This document shows, in pieces, positions 24,342 through 32,618 of a stretch of 32,618 nucleotides of DNA. The DNA is from Clostridia bacterium. GTDB taxonomy: Bacteria > Bacillota > Clostridia > Oscillospirales > CAG-272. Location of the stretch: contig JAFWYJ010000019.1 in the NCBI GenBank assembly GCA_017517745.1, positions 1-32,618 of the forward strand, in the 5' to 3' direction. Below the pieces are notes generated by a model. The model worked only from the letters and a program-made list of their open reading frames with translations. It was not told the DNA's origin and ran no database searches. The first letter of the stretch is position 1. The number at the start of each line of letters is the position of its first letter. Position numbers and translations under genes: made by a program.

Positions 24342-26216
24342 ATGGAAGAAAAGGATTACTCGTTTGAAGAAGAGAAAGATCCCGTGACCGAAGAGAACGA
24401 AAGCACTCCGATCGCGGAAGAACCCTCGTCGGAGCCGACCGAGGAAATGCCGACTCCGCCCGCCAAGAAGCTGAAAAGACGCCGTTGGGTTCTCCCCGTC
24501 GTCCTCGGCGCACTTCTCACCGCGGCGGCACTGGTGACGCTGTTTTTGTTCGCGCCGATCGCGCTGGTGGATCCCTTCCAAAACACCTTTGAAGAGATCT
24601 TTTTCGACACGGAAGAGCTTCGGTCTTTGATGAACGCCTACGAAAGCAAGGGCGAGAAGGTCGAGATGGAGCTCTTTATTCCCGCCGAGCTTTCGGATTT
24701 GGCTCAAGACGTTTCGGTGAAGCTCGACGGCGTGACGGTTGGCAAAGGAAAGGATGAGAGAACCTCGCTGACGCTGACGCTTGCCTCCAAAAAGAACGAC
24801 GCGACCTACAATCTCTATGTTGACGATGATATCATCGCTCTCGGGGGGCTCTCGAACGAAGAGGACACCTTTGTGAGCCTGCCGCGCAAGAATATTGAGA
24901 AAAAGGCAAACGGTTCGGTTTTCTCTCCTTACGGAGACAGTTTTTACAAGTTTGAGAAGAAAGAGGACTATCGGGAATTTCTCGATCTTTTGGAGCTGTT
25001 CAGCACCGATTTGTCCTCCGACGAGGACGCGGCGGTCAGGGCTGCGATCGAGCGGATTTTGGATGTGATCGAGGAGGAGATCGAAACCGAGAGCAAGATC
25101 TCTTTTGCGGAGGGACGCTTCGCGCTTTCCAAAACCGTGACCTATTCGCTTGATTCGGCTGCGATCAATCGGATCTTGGATGTGATCATCTACGAGGCCG
25201 AGCACAACCGAGCGTTGAATCGAATGGTTTCTTCCTCCGACGGTTCGGAAAACGAGAGGACGCTTGCCGATCTTTGCGACGCGCTGAAGGTGCAGCTGAA
25301 AAGACCTTCGATCACCTTTTCTTATACCGTTGTCGGCGGCAAACTGACCGAAATCACGCTTGGCACCAGAGTCAAGAACGAAGATGACAAATATGACAAG
25401 ACCGAGCTTTCTGTCGCGTTTTTCTATGAAAAAGAGAATCTTGGCTTTGATTTCGAGGTGATCAACTCCAATGACTGGGAGGACGGCAGCCTTGTGCAGA
25501 TTGAAAGAGGTATTTATCGCAAGATGAGATACCGCGGCGAAACAGTGGTGACGCTGACGACCAACGGCAAAGAGCTGATCGACGGAACGGTGGATTCGGA
25601 CTCCAAGAGTTCGTCCAAGCTTGTCCTCACCTACGAGGATTCCGGCAATTGGCTCTTGGAGCTGAGTTCGGAGGACGACACGATCGAGATTGCCGGCACG
25701 TTGGTGCTGGATACGAAGAAGGAAAGCCTCACCTTCACGCTGGATAAATATTTTGTGGGAGAAGAGGGCACAAAAGCAGATCTGTTCACCCTTTCCGTTG
25801 GAACACCCAAAGCGGGAACGCAGATCACCCGCCCCGGTCACAAGTCGATTTTTGAGATGGACGAGGCGGCGTTCGAAGAATTCTTCCGGAGCATTTCGCT
25901 CAAAAAGCCGCTTGTTGTCATCGACAATTGGTTGGGCAGGGCGGTGTTCCAAAACAGCGTGACGATGACGGTTGACGGTGCGCCGATCTGGAACGCCGAG
26001 GCTTTTGAGACAGAGGCGAACGCTTACCAAGCGGCATATTTGAAGTCGCTGGATTGGCTGCAGATCCCGTCCTATTACATCTATAGCGAGGAACATGACG
26101 TTTACGTTTTGTTGAGTGGATACCGCATGGATTTCACCTATGAATTGACCTCTGAGCAAAAAGGCACCTTCAAGGAAGCCGAGTTGAAAGACGGAACCAT
26201 TCAAATCAAAAAATAA
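24342..26216 (+). CDS. Single-pass membrane protein with large outside domain
   Basis: 624 residues from ATG 24342, seven bases after GGAG; an ATG six bases earlier is too close to the site. An acidic, disordered-looking cytoplasmic head (residues 1-44, many Glu, Pro and Ser) is followed by KKLKRRR and one transmembrane helix at about 49-70 (WVLPVVLGALLTAAALVTLF). About 550 residues then lie outside the cell. They contain repeated stretches ending in strands (LTLTLASKKNDATYNLYVDD, SITFSYTVVGGKLTEITLG) and paired helices, with no cysteines seen. Such all-beta anchored proteins are common in Clostridia without assigned roles. I name no function. It has its own promoter and terminator. Confidence 0.8.
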   Translation: MEEKDYSFEEEKDPVTEENESTPIAEEPSSEPTEEMPTPPAKKLKRRRWVLPVVLGALLTAAALVTLFLFAPIALVDPFQNTFEEIFFDTEELRSLMNAYESKGEKVEMELFIPAELSDLAQDVSVKLDGVTVGKGKDERTSLTLTLASKKNDATYNLYVDDDIIALGGLSNEEDTFVSLPRKNIEKKANGSVFSPYGDSFYKFEKKEDYREFLDLLELFSTDLSSDEDAAVRAAIERILDVIEEEIETESKISFAEGRFALSKTVTYSLDSAAINRILDVIIYEAEHNRALNRMVSSSDGSENERTLADLCDALKVQLKRPSITFSYTVVGGKLTEITLGTRVKNEDDKYDKTELSVAFFYEKENLGFDFEVINSNDWEDGSLVQIERGIYRKMRYRGETVVTLTTNGKELIDGTVDSDSKSSSKLVLTYEDSGNWLLELSSEDDTIEIAGTLVLDTKKESLTFTLDKYFVGEEGTKADLFTLSVGTPKAGTQITRPGHKSIFEMDEAAFEEFFRSISLKKPLVVIDNWLGRAVFQNSVTMTVDGAPIWNAEAFETEANAYQAAYLKSLDWLQIPSYYIYSEEHDVYVLLSGYRMDFTYELTSEQKGTFKEAELKDGTIQIKK

Positions 26217-26232
26217 CCGTTGCAACCAAATC

Positions 26233-26263
26233 GGGGGAGCCGTTTCTGACGGCTCCCCCTTTT
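26233..26263 (+). terminator. Terminator of the membrane-anchored protein
   Basis: GGGGGAGCCGT, loop TTCTG, ACGGCTCCCCC, TTTT. Perfect 11-base stem, 16 bases after the stop. Confidence 0.9.
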
Positions 26264-26313
26264 CGCTCCTCCGTCTGCCGAAGCAGCCCGGGCGAGCGAT
26301 CGACGCTCCCGCT

Positions 26314-27066
26314 TCAAACGGAAGCTGACAGGAATTGGCGTTTGCTGTTGGGAAAATGGGCGGAGATGTCGCGCTCGGACACCGCGCAGGAGATATCGTC
26401 GATGCTGCACAGCGTGTTCATACAAGGAGCACCGAGCTTTTCCGAATCGAGCATCAGCACGCTTTTCCGAGAACGCGAGATCATCACCCGACGAACCGCG
26501 TTTTCGGCGATGGCGTTGTCGGTCAGCAGCCCGTCCGGCGTCAGAGTCCTGACCGAGAAAAAGCAGATATCGGCATTGAAGGCGCGCAGAAAATCCTCCG
26601 CGTAGCTGCCGACGTAAGCGTAAGTATTTGTGGCGATCTCACCGCCCGTGACAAACAGTCTGACGTTTGATTTGTCGAGGATCATCGCGGCCTTGGCACT
26701 GTTCGTGATGATCACCAGAGACTTTTTCTCGGAGATCACGCTCAGCAGTGCCTGCGCGGTGGAAGAACCGTCGACCATCACGGTATCACCGGCGTTGATC
26801 AAAGAAAGGCACTTTTTTCCGATTTGGAGCTTTGCCTCGGAATGCTCGCGCTCGCGGAAGGATTGCGGCAGATTTTCCCCGAGCGCGCTACGGTGCGCGG
26901 CGCCGCCGTGGGTGCGGATGATTTTTCCCGCGCTGTTCAGAGCGGCGAGGTCGCGTCTCATGGTTGGCTCGCTCACAAACAGCGCGCGGCACAGCTCCGC
27001 CACGGTAGCCTCCCGATTTTTTTGCAGGTATTCCAATATGAACTGTTCCCGTTCGTTGTGTGGCAT
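26314..27066 (-). CDS. DeoR-family transcriptional regulator
   Basis: 250 residues from ATG 27066, seven bases after GGAGG; ATGs further upstream in the frame have no site and no family-like sequence. The N-terminal DeoR helix-turn-helix (VAELCRALFVSEPTMRRDLA) is at about 21-40 and GKIIRTHGGAA follows. The C-terminal DeoRC effector domain binds phosphorylated sugars in relatives (TVMVDGSSTAQALL, VIITNSAKAAMIL, VTGGEIATNTYAYVG). It is divergent from the dehydrogenase/malic enzyme pair. The palindrome between them is a likely operator. An effector cannot be read from the sequence. Confidence 0.92.
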   Translation of the reverse strand: MPHNEREQFILEYLQKNREATVAELCRALFVSEPTMRRDLAALNSAGKIIRTHGGAAHRSALGENLPQSFREREHSEAKLQIGKKCLSLINAGDTVMVDGSSTAQALLSVISEKKSLVIITNSAKAAMILDKSNVRLFVTGGEIATNTYAYVGSYAEDFLRAFNADICFFSVRTLTPDGLLTDNAIAENAVRRVMISRSRKSVLMLDSEKLGAPCMNTLCSIDDISCAVSERDISAHFPNSKRQFLSASV

Positions 27067-27116
27067 TTTGAACCTCCGATTGATCATTTGAAGCATAAAA
27101 TTCGGTCGAATTATCA

Positions 27117-27141
27117 TTTTTTGAGCGATTCGATCAAAAAA
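27117..27141. promoter_or_regulatory. Near-perfect palindrome, candidate DeoR operator
   Basis: TTTTTTGAGCGA, T, TCGATCAAAAAA: 11 of 12 arm positions match. It lies in the divergent region, 12 bases from the -35 box of the dehydrogenase promoter. The half site CGATCAAA recurs at 27164-27170 inside the promoter spacer. Confidence 0.55.
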
Positions 27142-27152
27142 CGGTCGCATTG

Positions 27153-27181
27153 TTGACAAAAACGATCAAACGTATTATAAC
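27153..27181 (+). promoter_or_regulatory. Promoter of the dehydrogenase-malic enzyme pair
   Basis: TTGACA (27153-27158), 17 bases, TATAAC (27176-27181). The spacer contains ACGATCAAACG, resembling the palindrome half site, so a repressor bound there would block polymerase. Confidence 0.75.
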
Positions 27182-27220
27182 ATAAGTATCACGAAAATGC
27201 AACACACGGGAGAAAAAATC

Positions 27221-28333
27221 ATGCCGAAAATCAATCTTGATTGGAAAACAGCCGAATGTTTTATCACGGACGCCTTCGTCTCTGCGGGCGTGCCGAGAGA
27301 GGATGCGAGGATCTGCGCCGACGTGCTGCTTGAAAGCGACCGACGCGGAATCGAATCTCACGGATGCAACCGCTTCAAGCCGATCTATATCGATCGCATC
27401 AAGGCGGGGATCCAGCAGCCCGTAACCGATTTTGAGATCGTGAAGGAAACCCCCACGACGGCGGTTGTCGACGGACATCACGGCATGGGTCAGGTCATCG
27501 GCTACAAGGCGATGAACATGGCGATCGAGAAGGCGAAGCAATACGGATTGGGAATGGTCGCGGTGCGCAATTCCTGTCACTACGGCATCGCGGGATATTA
27601 CGCGACGATGGCGACCGAGGCGGGATGCATCGGTATGACGGGAACAAACGCGCGTCCCTCCGTCGCGCCCACGTTTGGTGTGGAGGGAATGTTTGGCACG
27701 AACCCCTACACCGTCGGTATCCCAACCGACGAGGATTTTGATTTTATCTTTGACTGCGCCACCTCCATCACGCAGAACGGCAAGGTCGAATACTACGAGA
27801 GGATCGGCGAGCCGGTCCACCCCGGAACGATCATAGACAGCGACGGAAACGCCGTGGAGGGAGATGCCGGCGTGGCACTCAAAAAGATCCGAAACGGCAG
27901 CGCCGCGCTCACGACGCTGGGTGGAATCGGCGAGGCGTTGGGGGGCTACAAGGGCTACGGCTTTGCTCTCATCGTGGAAATGCTCTCGGCAGTGCTTCAG
28001 GACGGTATGTACGGAAAGGACCTCGACGGCAAGGATGAGAACGGCAACCCCCGTCCGTATCATCTCGGACACTTCTTTATCGCGATCGACACCGAACATT
28101 TCATGGGTGAGGAGATCTGCCGCAAGAAGGCGGGGGATATTCTCCGCGCGGTCCGCGCGTCCAAGAAGGCACCCGGTGCCGAGCGCATCTATACGGCGGG
28201 CGAGAAGGAATACGAAATTTGGCTTTCCCGCAAGGAAAGCGGCGTGCCGATCAACGAATCGGTACAACGGGAAATGATCAAGGTGCGCGACGAATACGGA
28301 TTGCATGGCTACGTATTCCCGTGGGAACAGTGA
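27221..28333 (+). CDS. Malate/L-lactate dehydrogenase family (LDH2) oxidoreductase
   Basis: 370 residues from ATG 27221 behind GGGAG; an ATG eight codons earlier lacks a site. The LDH2 fold is distinct from the usual lactate dehydrogenase. Visible signatures are DVLLESDRRGIESHGCNRF at 34-52, VDGHHGMGQVIG near 89-100, VAVRNSCHYGIAGYYA near 114-129 (catalytic His), and GGYKGYGFALIVEMLSAVL. Family members reduce 2-keto acids such as oxaloacetate, pyruvate or diketogulonate with NAD(P)H. Being in one transcript with malic enzyme favours malate or oxaloacetate as substrate, but this is inference. It is DeoR controlled by position. Confidence 0.88.
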   Translation: MPKINLDWKTAECFITDAFVSAGVPREDARICADVLLESDRRGIESHGCNRFKPIYIDRIKAGIQQPVTDFEIVKETPTTAVVDGHHGMGQVIGYKAMNMAIEKAKQYGLGMVAVRNSCHYGIAGYYATMATEAGCIGMTGTNARPSVAPTFGVEGMFGTNPYTVGIPTDEDFDFIFDCATSITQNGKVEYYERIGEPVHPGTIIDSDGNAVEGDAGVALKKIRNGSAALTTLGGIGEALGGYKGYGFALIVEMLSAVLQDGMYGKDLDGKDENGNPRPYHLGHFFIAIDTEHFMGEEICRKKAGDILRAVRASKKAPGAERIYTAGEKEYEIWLSRKESGVPINESVQREMIKVRDEYGLHGYVFPWEQ

Positions 28334-28343
28334 GGAAACACGA

Positions 28344-29516
28344 ATGAACTGTGCAGAAGAATCGCTCAAAAAGCATTATGAATGGAAGGGAAAGATCGAG
28401 GTGGTCTCGCGTTGCCCTGTCAATGACCGAAACGATCTCTCGCTTGCCTACACGCCCGGCGTTGCCGCGCCCTGCCTGGAAATCGAAAAAGATCCCGAAA
28501 AATCATTCGAGCTGACGCGCCGCGGCAATCTGGTCGCGGTGGTCACCGACGGAACGGCGGTACTCGGGCTGGGAGACATCGGTCCCGAGGCGGGAATGCC
28601 CGTGATGGAGGGGAAGTGCGCGCTCTTCAAGAGCTTTGCCGACGTCGACGCCTTTCCGCTCTGCATCCGCTCCAAGGACGTGGACGAGATCGTGCGCACG
28701 GTCTATCTGCTTTCGGGCAGCTTTGGCGGCATCAACCTCGAGGACATCAGCGCGCCGAGATGCTTCGAGATCGAGCGGAAGCTCAAGGAGATCTGTGATA
28801 TTCCCGTATTTCACGACGATCAGCACGGTACGGCGATCGTGGTTGCCGCCGCGCTCATCAACGCGCTCAAGGTGGTCAAAAAAGAGATCGGAAGCGTCAA
28901 GGTCGTCATCAACGGTGCCGGCTCTGCCGGCTGTGCGATCGGAAGGCATCTGCTGAACATGGGCGTGACCGACCTGACGATGGTCGACCGCTTCGGCATT
29001 CTCTGCCGTGGAGACGAGCGGCTGAACGCCGCACACGCCGAGATCGCCGCTCTGACCAATCCCCGCCTGATGCGGGGAAGTCTTGCCGACGCGATGAGGG
29101 GGGTCGACGTTTTCATCGGCGTCTCCGCGCCGGGGGTGGTGAGCGAGGAGATGGTTGCCTCGATGAATCGCGACGCCATCGTTTTTTCCATGGCGAATCC
29201 CACCCCCGAGATCATGCCCGACCAAGCACTTCGTGCAGGCGCGCGCGTGGTTGGCACGGGACGCTCGGATTTTCCCAATCAGATCAACAACGTGCTGGCG
29301 TTTCCCGGCATCTTCCGCGGCGCGCTTGATTGCCGCGCGCGTTGCATCAACGAGGAAATGAAGGTCGCGACCTCTCTCGCGCTTGCATCGCTCATTCCCG
29401 ACGGAGAGCTTTGCGAAGAAAACGTCATTCCCTCCGCGCTGGATCGCCGCGTTGCCTCCGTCGTCGCAGCCGCCGTGATCAAGGCGGCAAAAGAGACGGG
29501 TGTGGCACGGTTGTAA
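28344..29516 (+). CDS. NAD(P)-dependent malic enzyme
   Basis: Decarboxylates malate to pyruvate and CO2 with reduction of NAD(P). 390 residues from ATG 28344 with GAGG eight bases upstream; an earlier ATG at 28305 would overlap the preceding gene. Signatures are [11 protein letters not shown] near 36-46, [17 protein letters not shown] near 76-92, [31 protein letters not shown] and the NAD loop [11 protein letters not shown]. This is the short bacterial type without a phosphotransacetylase tail. It begins ten bases after the dehydrogenase stop, so it is the second gene of the operon, and ends near a strong terminator. Confidence 0.94.
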   Translation: MNCAEESLKKHYEWKGKIEVVSRCPVNDRNDLSLAYTPGVAAPCLEIEKDPEKSFELTRRGNLVAVVTDGTAVLGLGDIGPEAGMPVMEGKCALFKSFADVDAFPLCIRSKDVDEIVRTVYLLSGSFGGINLEDISAPRCFEIERKLKEICDIPVFHDDQHGTAIVVAAALINALKVVKKEIGSVKVVINGAGSAGCAIGRHLLNMGVTDLTMVDRFGILCRGDERLNAAHAEIAALTNPRLMRGSLADAMRGVDVFIGVSAPGVVSEEMVASMNRDAIVFSMANPTPEIMPDQALRAGARVVGTGRSDFPNQINNVLAFPGIFRGALDCRARCINEEMKVATSLALASLIPDGELCEENVIPSALDRRVASVVAAAVIKAAKETGVARL

Positions 29517-29570
29517 GGATGCTTTTTCTGCGATCCTTTCACACCGTTTTGAATTTTGAATATGAAAAAA

Positions 29571-29606
29571 GAACGCGTTTCCCAAAATCGGGAACGCGTT
29601 CTTTTT
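29571..29606. terminator. Bidirectional terminator between convergent genes
   Basis: GAACGCGTTTCCC, loop AAAATC, GGGAACGCGTTC, TTTTT, with a matching A-run on the left. A single unpaired T in the left arm. It serves the malic enzyme gene and the oppositely oriented oxidoreductase operon. Confidence 0.85.
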
Positions 29607-29612
29607 CAGAGA

Positions 29613-30590
29613 TCATTGATTGATTTCACGCAACACGAAATCGAGCGATCCGACCGCGTCTGGAAGGGTTGCGCGCTCGATCCGCTCTCCGCGAGCGGCA
29701 CGGTCACAGAAATAGAACAGCTCGTTATAATATCCGCCCAGATCGGAAATGTTGCCGCCCGTGTAGCCATCGCCGTCGAGGAGCTTTTTCTCGATCTTGA
29801 TTTCGTGTGCGCCGTTCTTGTCATAGCACATCAGGCCCGCGCCCGCATTTTCCACGGTTGCCTTTTCAAAGGCGACGCGGAAGGTCGCGGTGAAGGGGTA
29901 GCTTTCGGGAAGCCCCCACGTGCCCTCCACGCTGACGACGAAATCGGGATAGTTCATCAGGGTGCAGACGTAATCGTTGGTGTTGCCCAGGGTGTTTTTT
30001 GCGGACGAGAAGGACAGCGGCACTCCGAAGACCGAAAGAACGTAATCGATGTCGTGGATATGCAGATCCTGACCCGCGCCTCCCGAGCGACGGGCATCCA
30101 GCAGCCAATCCTCCCAGCCCCAGCCGGGAACGGGAGAGAGACGGCGGAAGTTTGCGTGGATCACCTTGCCATAGGTGCCTGCCCGAACGATCTTTGCCAG
30201 CTCGACGTATTCGTCCCAGAAGCGGATCACCTGACCGACCTGCACGTTGACGCCGTTTGCCTCGGCAGCCTCGATCAGAGCCTTGCCCTCTTCAAGCGTG
30301 AGTGCGACGGGCTTTTCGATGAACAGATATTTCACCTTTTTCATGGCGAGCAGGGCATGCTCGGCGTGCAGATAGGTGGGGAGGCAGATGTCGATCGCGT
30401 CGACGTCGGCATTCTCGATCAGAGCCATTCCGGTTTCATAGATCTCCGCGCCCGAAAGTGCTGCCAGCTGCTCCGCCTTCTCGCGACGAAGGTCGGCAAC
30501 GGCGGTGACCTGAACGCCCTCAATATTTTGATAGCAATTGGCGTGCATGCTTCCCATGAAGCCGCAGCCGATCAATCCGATTTTCAGCAT
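29613..30590 (-). CDS. Gfo/Idh/MocA-family sugar dehydrogenase
   Basis: 325 residues. The N-terminal Rossmann domain has IGLIGCGFMGSMHA at 4-17 and the family hallmark EKP at 92-94. The C-terminal alpha/beta domain carries QDLHIHDIDY around 174-183 with the conserved His and Asp. Members oxidise or reduce sugars, inositols or their derivatives with NAD(P). It starts four bases after the TIM-barrel epimerase stop, so the two are translationally coupled, and together they resemble inositol- or aldose-conversion pairs. The substrate is not evident. Confidence 0.92.
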   Translation of the reverse strand: MLKIGLIGCGFMGSMHANCYQNIEGVQVTAVADLRREKAEQLAALSGAEIYETGMALIENADVDAIDICLPTYLHAEHALLAMKKVKYLFIEKPVALTLEEGKALIEAAEANGVNVQVGQVIRFWDEYVELAKIVRAGTYGKVIHANFRRLSPVPGWGWEDWLLDARRSGGAGQDLHIHDIDYVLSVFGVPLSFSSAKNTLGNTNDYVCTLMNYPDFVVSVEGTWGLPESYPFTATFRVAFEKATVENAGAGLMCYDKNGAHEIKIEKKLLDGDGYTGGNISDLGGYYNELFYFCDRAARGERIERATLPDAVGSLDFVLREINQ

Positions 30591-30593
30591 GTC

Positions 30594-31433
30594 TTATTTC
30601 CTCCCCAAAATTCTGTCCATCGAGTGGGACGTGTTGTAAATGATCGCTTCGGTGTGATAACGGTAATTGGGAATCATTTCGGCGGAAACCCAGCCGTCGT
30701 AGCCGACCTCGTTCAATGCGCGCATGACGGCGGGGTAATCGACGTCGCCTGCCAGAAGATCGACGAAGCCGTGCAGACCGCCCGCGGCGATGCGGTAGTC
30801 CTTGAAATGTACCTTCTTGATGCGGTTGCCGAGAATTTTGATCCAATGCTCGGGGTGACCGTTGAACAGCACGTTTCCAACGTCAAAATAGCTGCCGACG
30901 AAGGGGCTGTCGATCTGATCGATAAAGCCGCGCATCTCGAGCGGAGAGGTCAGGAACTGGTTCCAGACGTTTTCAATGCCGATATTGACCTCCAACGCCT
31001 CGGCGTCCTCCTTCAGCTCGTACAGCGCCTCCAGAGCTCTTTGGTACGCGCTCTCGTAGTCGACCACCTTTCCGGGCGCGGCAAACTCGGCGTGAACCGA
31101 TCCGGGGACAACCAAAATGGTGTCACAGCCCAGGATCTTTGCGGTTTCCAGGTGCTTTTTTACGATATCCTTTGCCACTTGTCGCTCCGCGGGGAGATCG
31201 TCGGTCAGCCAATGATCCCAATAAAGTCCCGTCGCGATGCTGTAAAGCTCGATGCCATTGTTTTTCGCGGTCTCTTTGACCTGCAGCAGATCCTTTTCGG
31301 TGCTTTTCAGGCTGACCTCGCCCTCTGCAAGCAAGCCAACCTCCACGCCTTCAAAGCCCGCGTCCTTTGCAAGCGCAAAGTTTTTTGCGAGCGGCTGATC
31401 GGGAAACGACCAGATGTTGATGCCTTTTTTCAT
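30594..31433 (-). CDS. Sugar phosphate isomerase/epimerase (AP endonuclease 2 TIM barrel)
   Basis: 279 residues from ATG 31433 behind GAGGAG. The xylose-isomerase-like TIM barrel has its metal ligands in the expected places: Glu154 (IGIENVW), Asp184 (SYFDVGN), His209 (KKVHFKDY) and Glu252 (VSAEMIP). The nearest named relatives are hexulose- and ribulose-phosphate 3-epimerases. It is first in a two-gene operon with the Gfo/Idh/MocA dehydrogenase and divergent from an AraC regulator. Confidence 0.9.
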   Translation of the reverse strand: MKKGINIWSFPDQPLAKNFALAKDAGFEGVEVGLLAEGEVSLKSTEKDLLQVKETAKNNGIELYSIATGLYWDHWLTDDLPAERQVAKDIVKKHLETAKILGCDTILVVPGSVHAEFAAPGKVVDYESAYQRALEALYELKEDAEALEVNIGIENVWNQFLTSPLEMRGFIDQIDSPFVGSYFDVGNVLFNGHPEHWIKILGNRIKKVHFKDYRIAAGGLHGFVDLLAGDVDYPAVMRALNEVGYDGWVSAEMIPNYRYHTEAIIYNTSHSMDRILGRK

Positions 31434-31463
31434 ATCGAAACTCCTCTTTCAAATCAAATTTCG

Positions 31464-31492
31464 TTCCAAGCGGCGCACGCTACTCCTTGGAA
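31464..31492. promoter_or_regulatory. Inverted repeat between the divergent genes
   Basis: TTCCAAG (31464-31470), 15 bases, CTTGGAA (31486-31492). The arm centres are 22 bases apart, about two helical turns, as expected for an AraC-type dimer site. It could also be a leader hairpin of the minus-strand operon. Confidence 0.35.
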
Positions 31493-31519
31493 GTTGATTT
31501 TATTTTATCAAAAAAAGAC

Positions 31520-31548
31520 TTGCATTGGAATTCGAAATCGGGTATAAT
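31520..31548 (+). promoter_or_regulatory. Promoter of the third AraC gene
   Basis: TTGCAT (31520-31525), 17 bases, TATAAT (31543-31548), 30 bases before the start codon. Confidence 0.75.
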
Positions 31549-31578
31549 ATTTATAAAAACAGCCAAAGGAGTGATTTG

Positions 31579-32466
31579 ATGTCGGATAAATTTATAAGGC
31601 ATGAATTTGAGCGTGTGATCAACGTCGAAAAGCTGATTACCATTTTCTATATGGAATTTTCCAAGGATTTCGTTTTCGAGGGAGAGAGCCATGACTTTTG
31701 GGAGATGGTGTATATTGACCGCGGCGAGATCATTTGCACAGCCGACAGCCGACAGTTCGTTCTGAAGGGCGGAGAGCTGACCTTTCACAAGCCGGGCGAA
31801 TTTCACGCCATTCGCTCCAACGGAACCGTCGCACCCAACGTCTCGACCATGACCTTTGAATCGACCGATCCCGCCATGCGCGATTTTGAAGAAAAGATCA
31901 TCCGCCTGTCCCCCGAAGAAAAGACGCTTCTGTCGATGCTGTTTCGCGAGGGTCTCTCGGCGTATCAGATGGTGGACAAGCGCAACCCCTTGCTCCAGAA
32001 ATTGAAAAAGCTCGATGATGCACCCTTCGGCAGCAGTCAGATGACGAAGAATTTGTTGGAGATCTTTCTGATCACGCTGCACCGCAACACCGACGTTCTG
32101 CCAAAGCAGAGCCGTTATCACTACAAAGTGAACGGCGTGAGCGTCCCCGCGCAGGTGAAGGAGCTGCTTGATTTCCTGGATGCATCGGTCTATGAAAAGC
32201 TGACGGTTGGAGAGATCGCCTCCCAAATGGGAAAAAGCATCAGCACGGTGAAGGCGCTTTTTGCAAGCTACCAAGCCGGCGGCATCATGCGATACCTCAA
32301 TCAGCTGAAGATCGAGGAAGCCAAAAAGCTGATCCGCGAGGGCATCTATAATTTTACGCAGATTGCCGAGCTGCTTCAGTTCGATACCCCGCAATATTTT
32401 TCCATCTCCTTCAAGCGCTTCGTCAACATGTCTCCGCAAGAATACAAAAAGTCGATCCTGCACTGA
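31579..32466 (+). CDS. AraC-family transcriptional regulator
   Basis: 295 residues from ATG 31579 behind AAAGGAG; a TTG 18 codons earlier lies inside the promoter. The N-terminal cupin-like region (DFWEMVYIDRGEIICTAD, LKGGELTFHKPGEFHAI) spans about 35-110. The double helix-turn-helix near the C-terminus (VGEIASQMGKSISTVKALF, FTQIAELLQFDTPQYFSISF) ends in SPQEYKKS. The first helix-turn-helix is less typical than the second. It is divergent from the isomerase/dehydrogenase operon and likely controls it. Confidence 0.9.
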   Translation: MSDKFIRHEFERVINVEKLITIFYMEFSKDFVFEGESHDFWEMVYIDRGEIICTADSRQFVLKGGELTFHKPGEFHAIRSNGTVAPNVSTMTFESTDPAMRDFEEKIIRLSPEEKTLLSMLFREGLSAYQMVDKRNPLLQKLKKLDDAPFGSSQMTKNLLEIFLITLHRNTDVLPKQSRYHYKVNGVSVPAQVKELLDFLDASVYEKLTVGEIASQMGKSISTVKALFASYQAGGIMRYLNQLKIEEAKKLIREGIYNFTQIAELLQFDTPQYFSISFKRFVNMSPQEYKKSILH

Positions 32467-32496
32467 CGTTGCAAATGCCTTTTTTGCCTTCGGCGA

Positions 32497-32618
32497 CCAG
32501 AGAAACTTTTTGAAAAAAGTTTCTCTGGACTCTTCAAAAACTTTTATTGCATGGGTATAAAGGTATGTTTTCACCCCTGCGCTCGACCATTCAATAGCTC
32601 CCGCGGCTGTTTTGGTAC
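32497..32618 (-). repeat. Inverted copy of the intergenic hairpin repeat
   Basis: Read on the minus strand it begins CCAAAACAGCCGCGGGAGC, then has CGAGCGCA, then ACCCATGCAATAAAAGTTTTTG, as in the units at 3.0-3.5 kb. Its hairpin is a different sequence: CCAGAGAAACTTTTT paired with AAAAAGTTTCTCTGG at 32497-32528. It starts about 30 bases after the AraC stop and runs off the window edge, so it may be incomplete. Confidence 0.85.

Noticed and set aside
24285-26225. A 646-codon minus-strand frame
   Set aside because: Antisense to the membrane-anchored protein, which has promoter, ribosome binding site, membrane helix and terminator.
29556-31547. A 663-codon plus-strand frame
   Set aside because: Antisense to the oxidoreductase and epimerase genes, both with conserved family motifs.

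Overview
The window looks like chromosome from an uncultured gut-type member of the Clostridia (Bacillota). The grounds are strong AGGAGG-type ribosome binding sites, TTGACA/TATAAT promoters with 17-base spacers, a meso-diaminopimelate dehydrogenase, and a lipoprotein built of the Cys/His repeats common in gut Firmicutes. I cannot place it below class from the sequence alone.

Left part (1-15.8 kb): every gene is on the minus strand. Reading leftward from 15.8 kb they are alanine racemase (alr), a lipid- and membrane-anchored surface protein, an AraC-type regulator, adenosylhomocysteinase (ahcY), the tRNA-modification flavoprotein mnmG, the 16S rRNA methyltransferase rsmG, three parS centromere sites, parA, parB, serS and a two-helix membrane protein. 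After these come three tandem copies of a hairpin-bearing intergenic repeat and a large Cys/His-repeat lipoprotein cut by the window edge. The mnmG-rsmG-parA-parB block is the segment usually found close to the chromosomal origin, but dnaA, mnmE, jag, yidC, rnpA and rpmH are absent here.

Middle part (15.8-24.3 kb): transcription switches mostly to the plus strand. It starts with a small lipoprotein, then diaminopimelate dehydrogenase (ddh), so ddh and alr, two peptidoglycan-precursor enzymes, flank one divergent promoter region. Next is a unit bounded by terminators: a 63-residue ribbon-helix-helix protein and an unrecognised 310-residue protein. An AraC regulator then diverges from a metallo-beta-lactamase-fold protein. 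That is followed by a likely sugar-use group: GH29 alpha-L-fucosidase, ROK kinase and SIS isomerase. The spacer at 24.0-24.13 kb holds a cluster of DnaA-box-like words.

Right part (24.3-32.6 kb): a single-pass membrane protein with a large outside domain; a DeoR regulator divergent from an LDH2-type malate/lactate dehydrogenase and malic enzyme, with a near-perfect palindrome between them; and a Gfo/Idh/MocA dehydrogenase plus sugar isomerase/epimerase pair divergent from a third AraC regulator. The window ends inside an inverted copy of the intergenic repeat seen at 3 kb.

I see no tRNA, rRNA, CRISPR array, insertion sequence or prophage. The most unusual points are alr, which has an ideal ribosome binding site but no normal start codon at its conserved N-terminus; the repeat family whose hairpin arms change together; a recurring GTTAGC-N4-GCTAAC stem at gene ends; and the DnaA-box-like cluster together with the strand switch.
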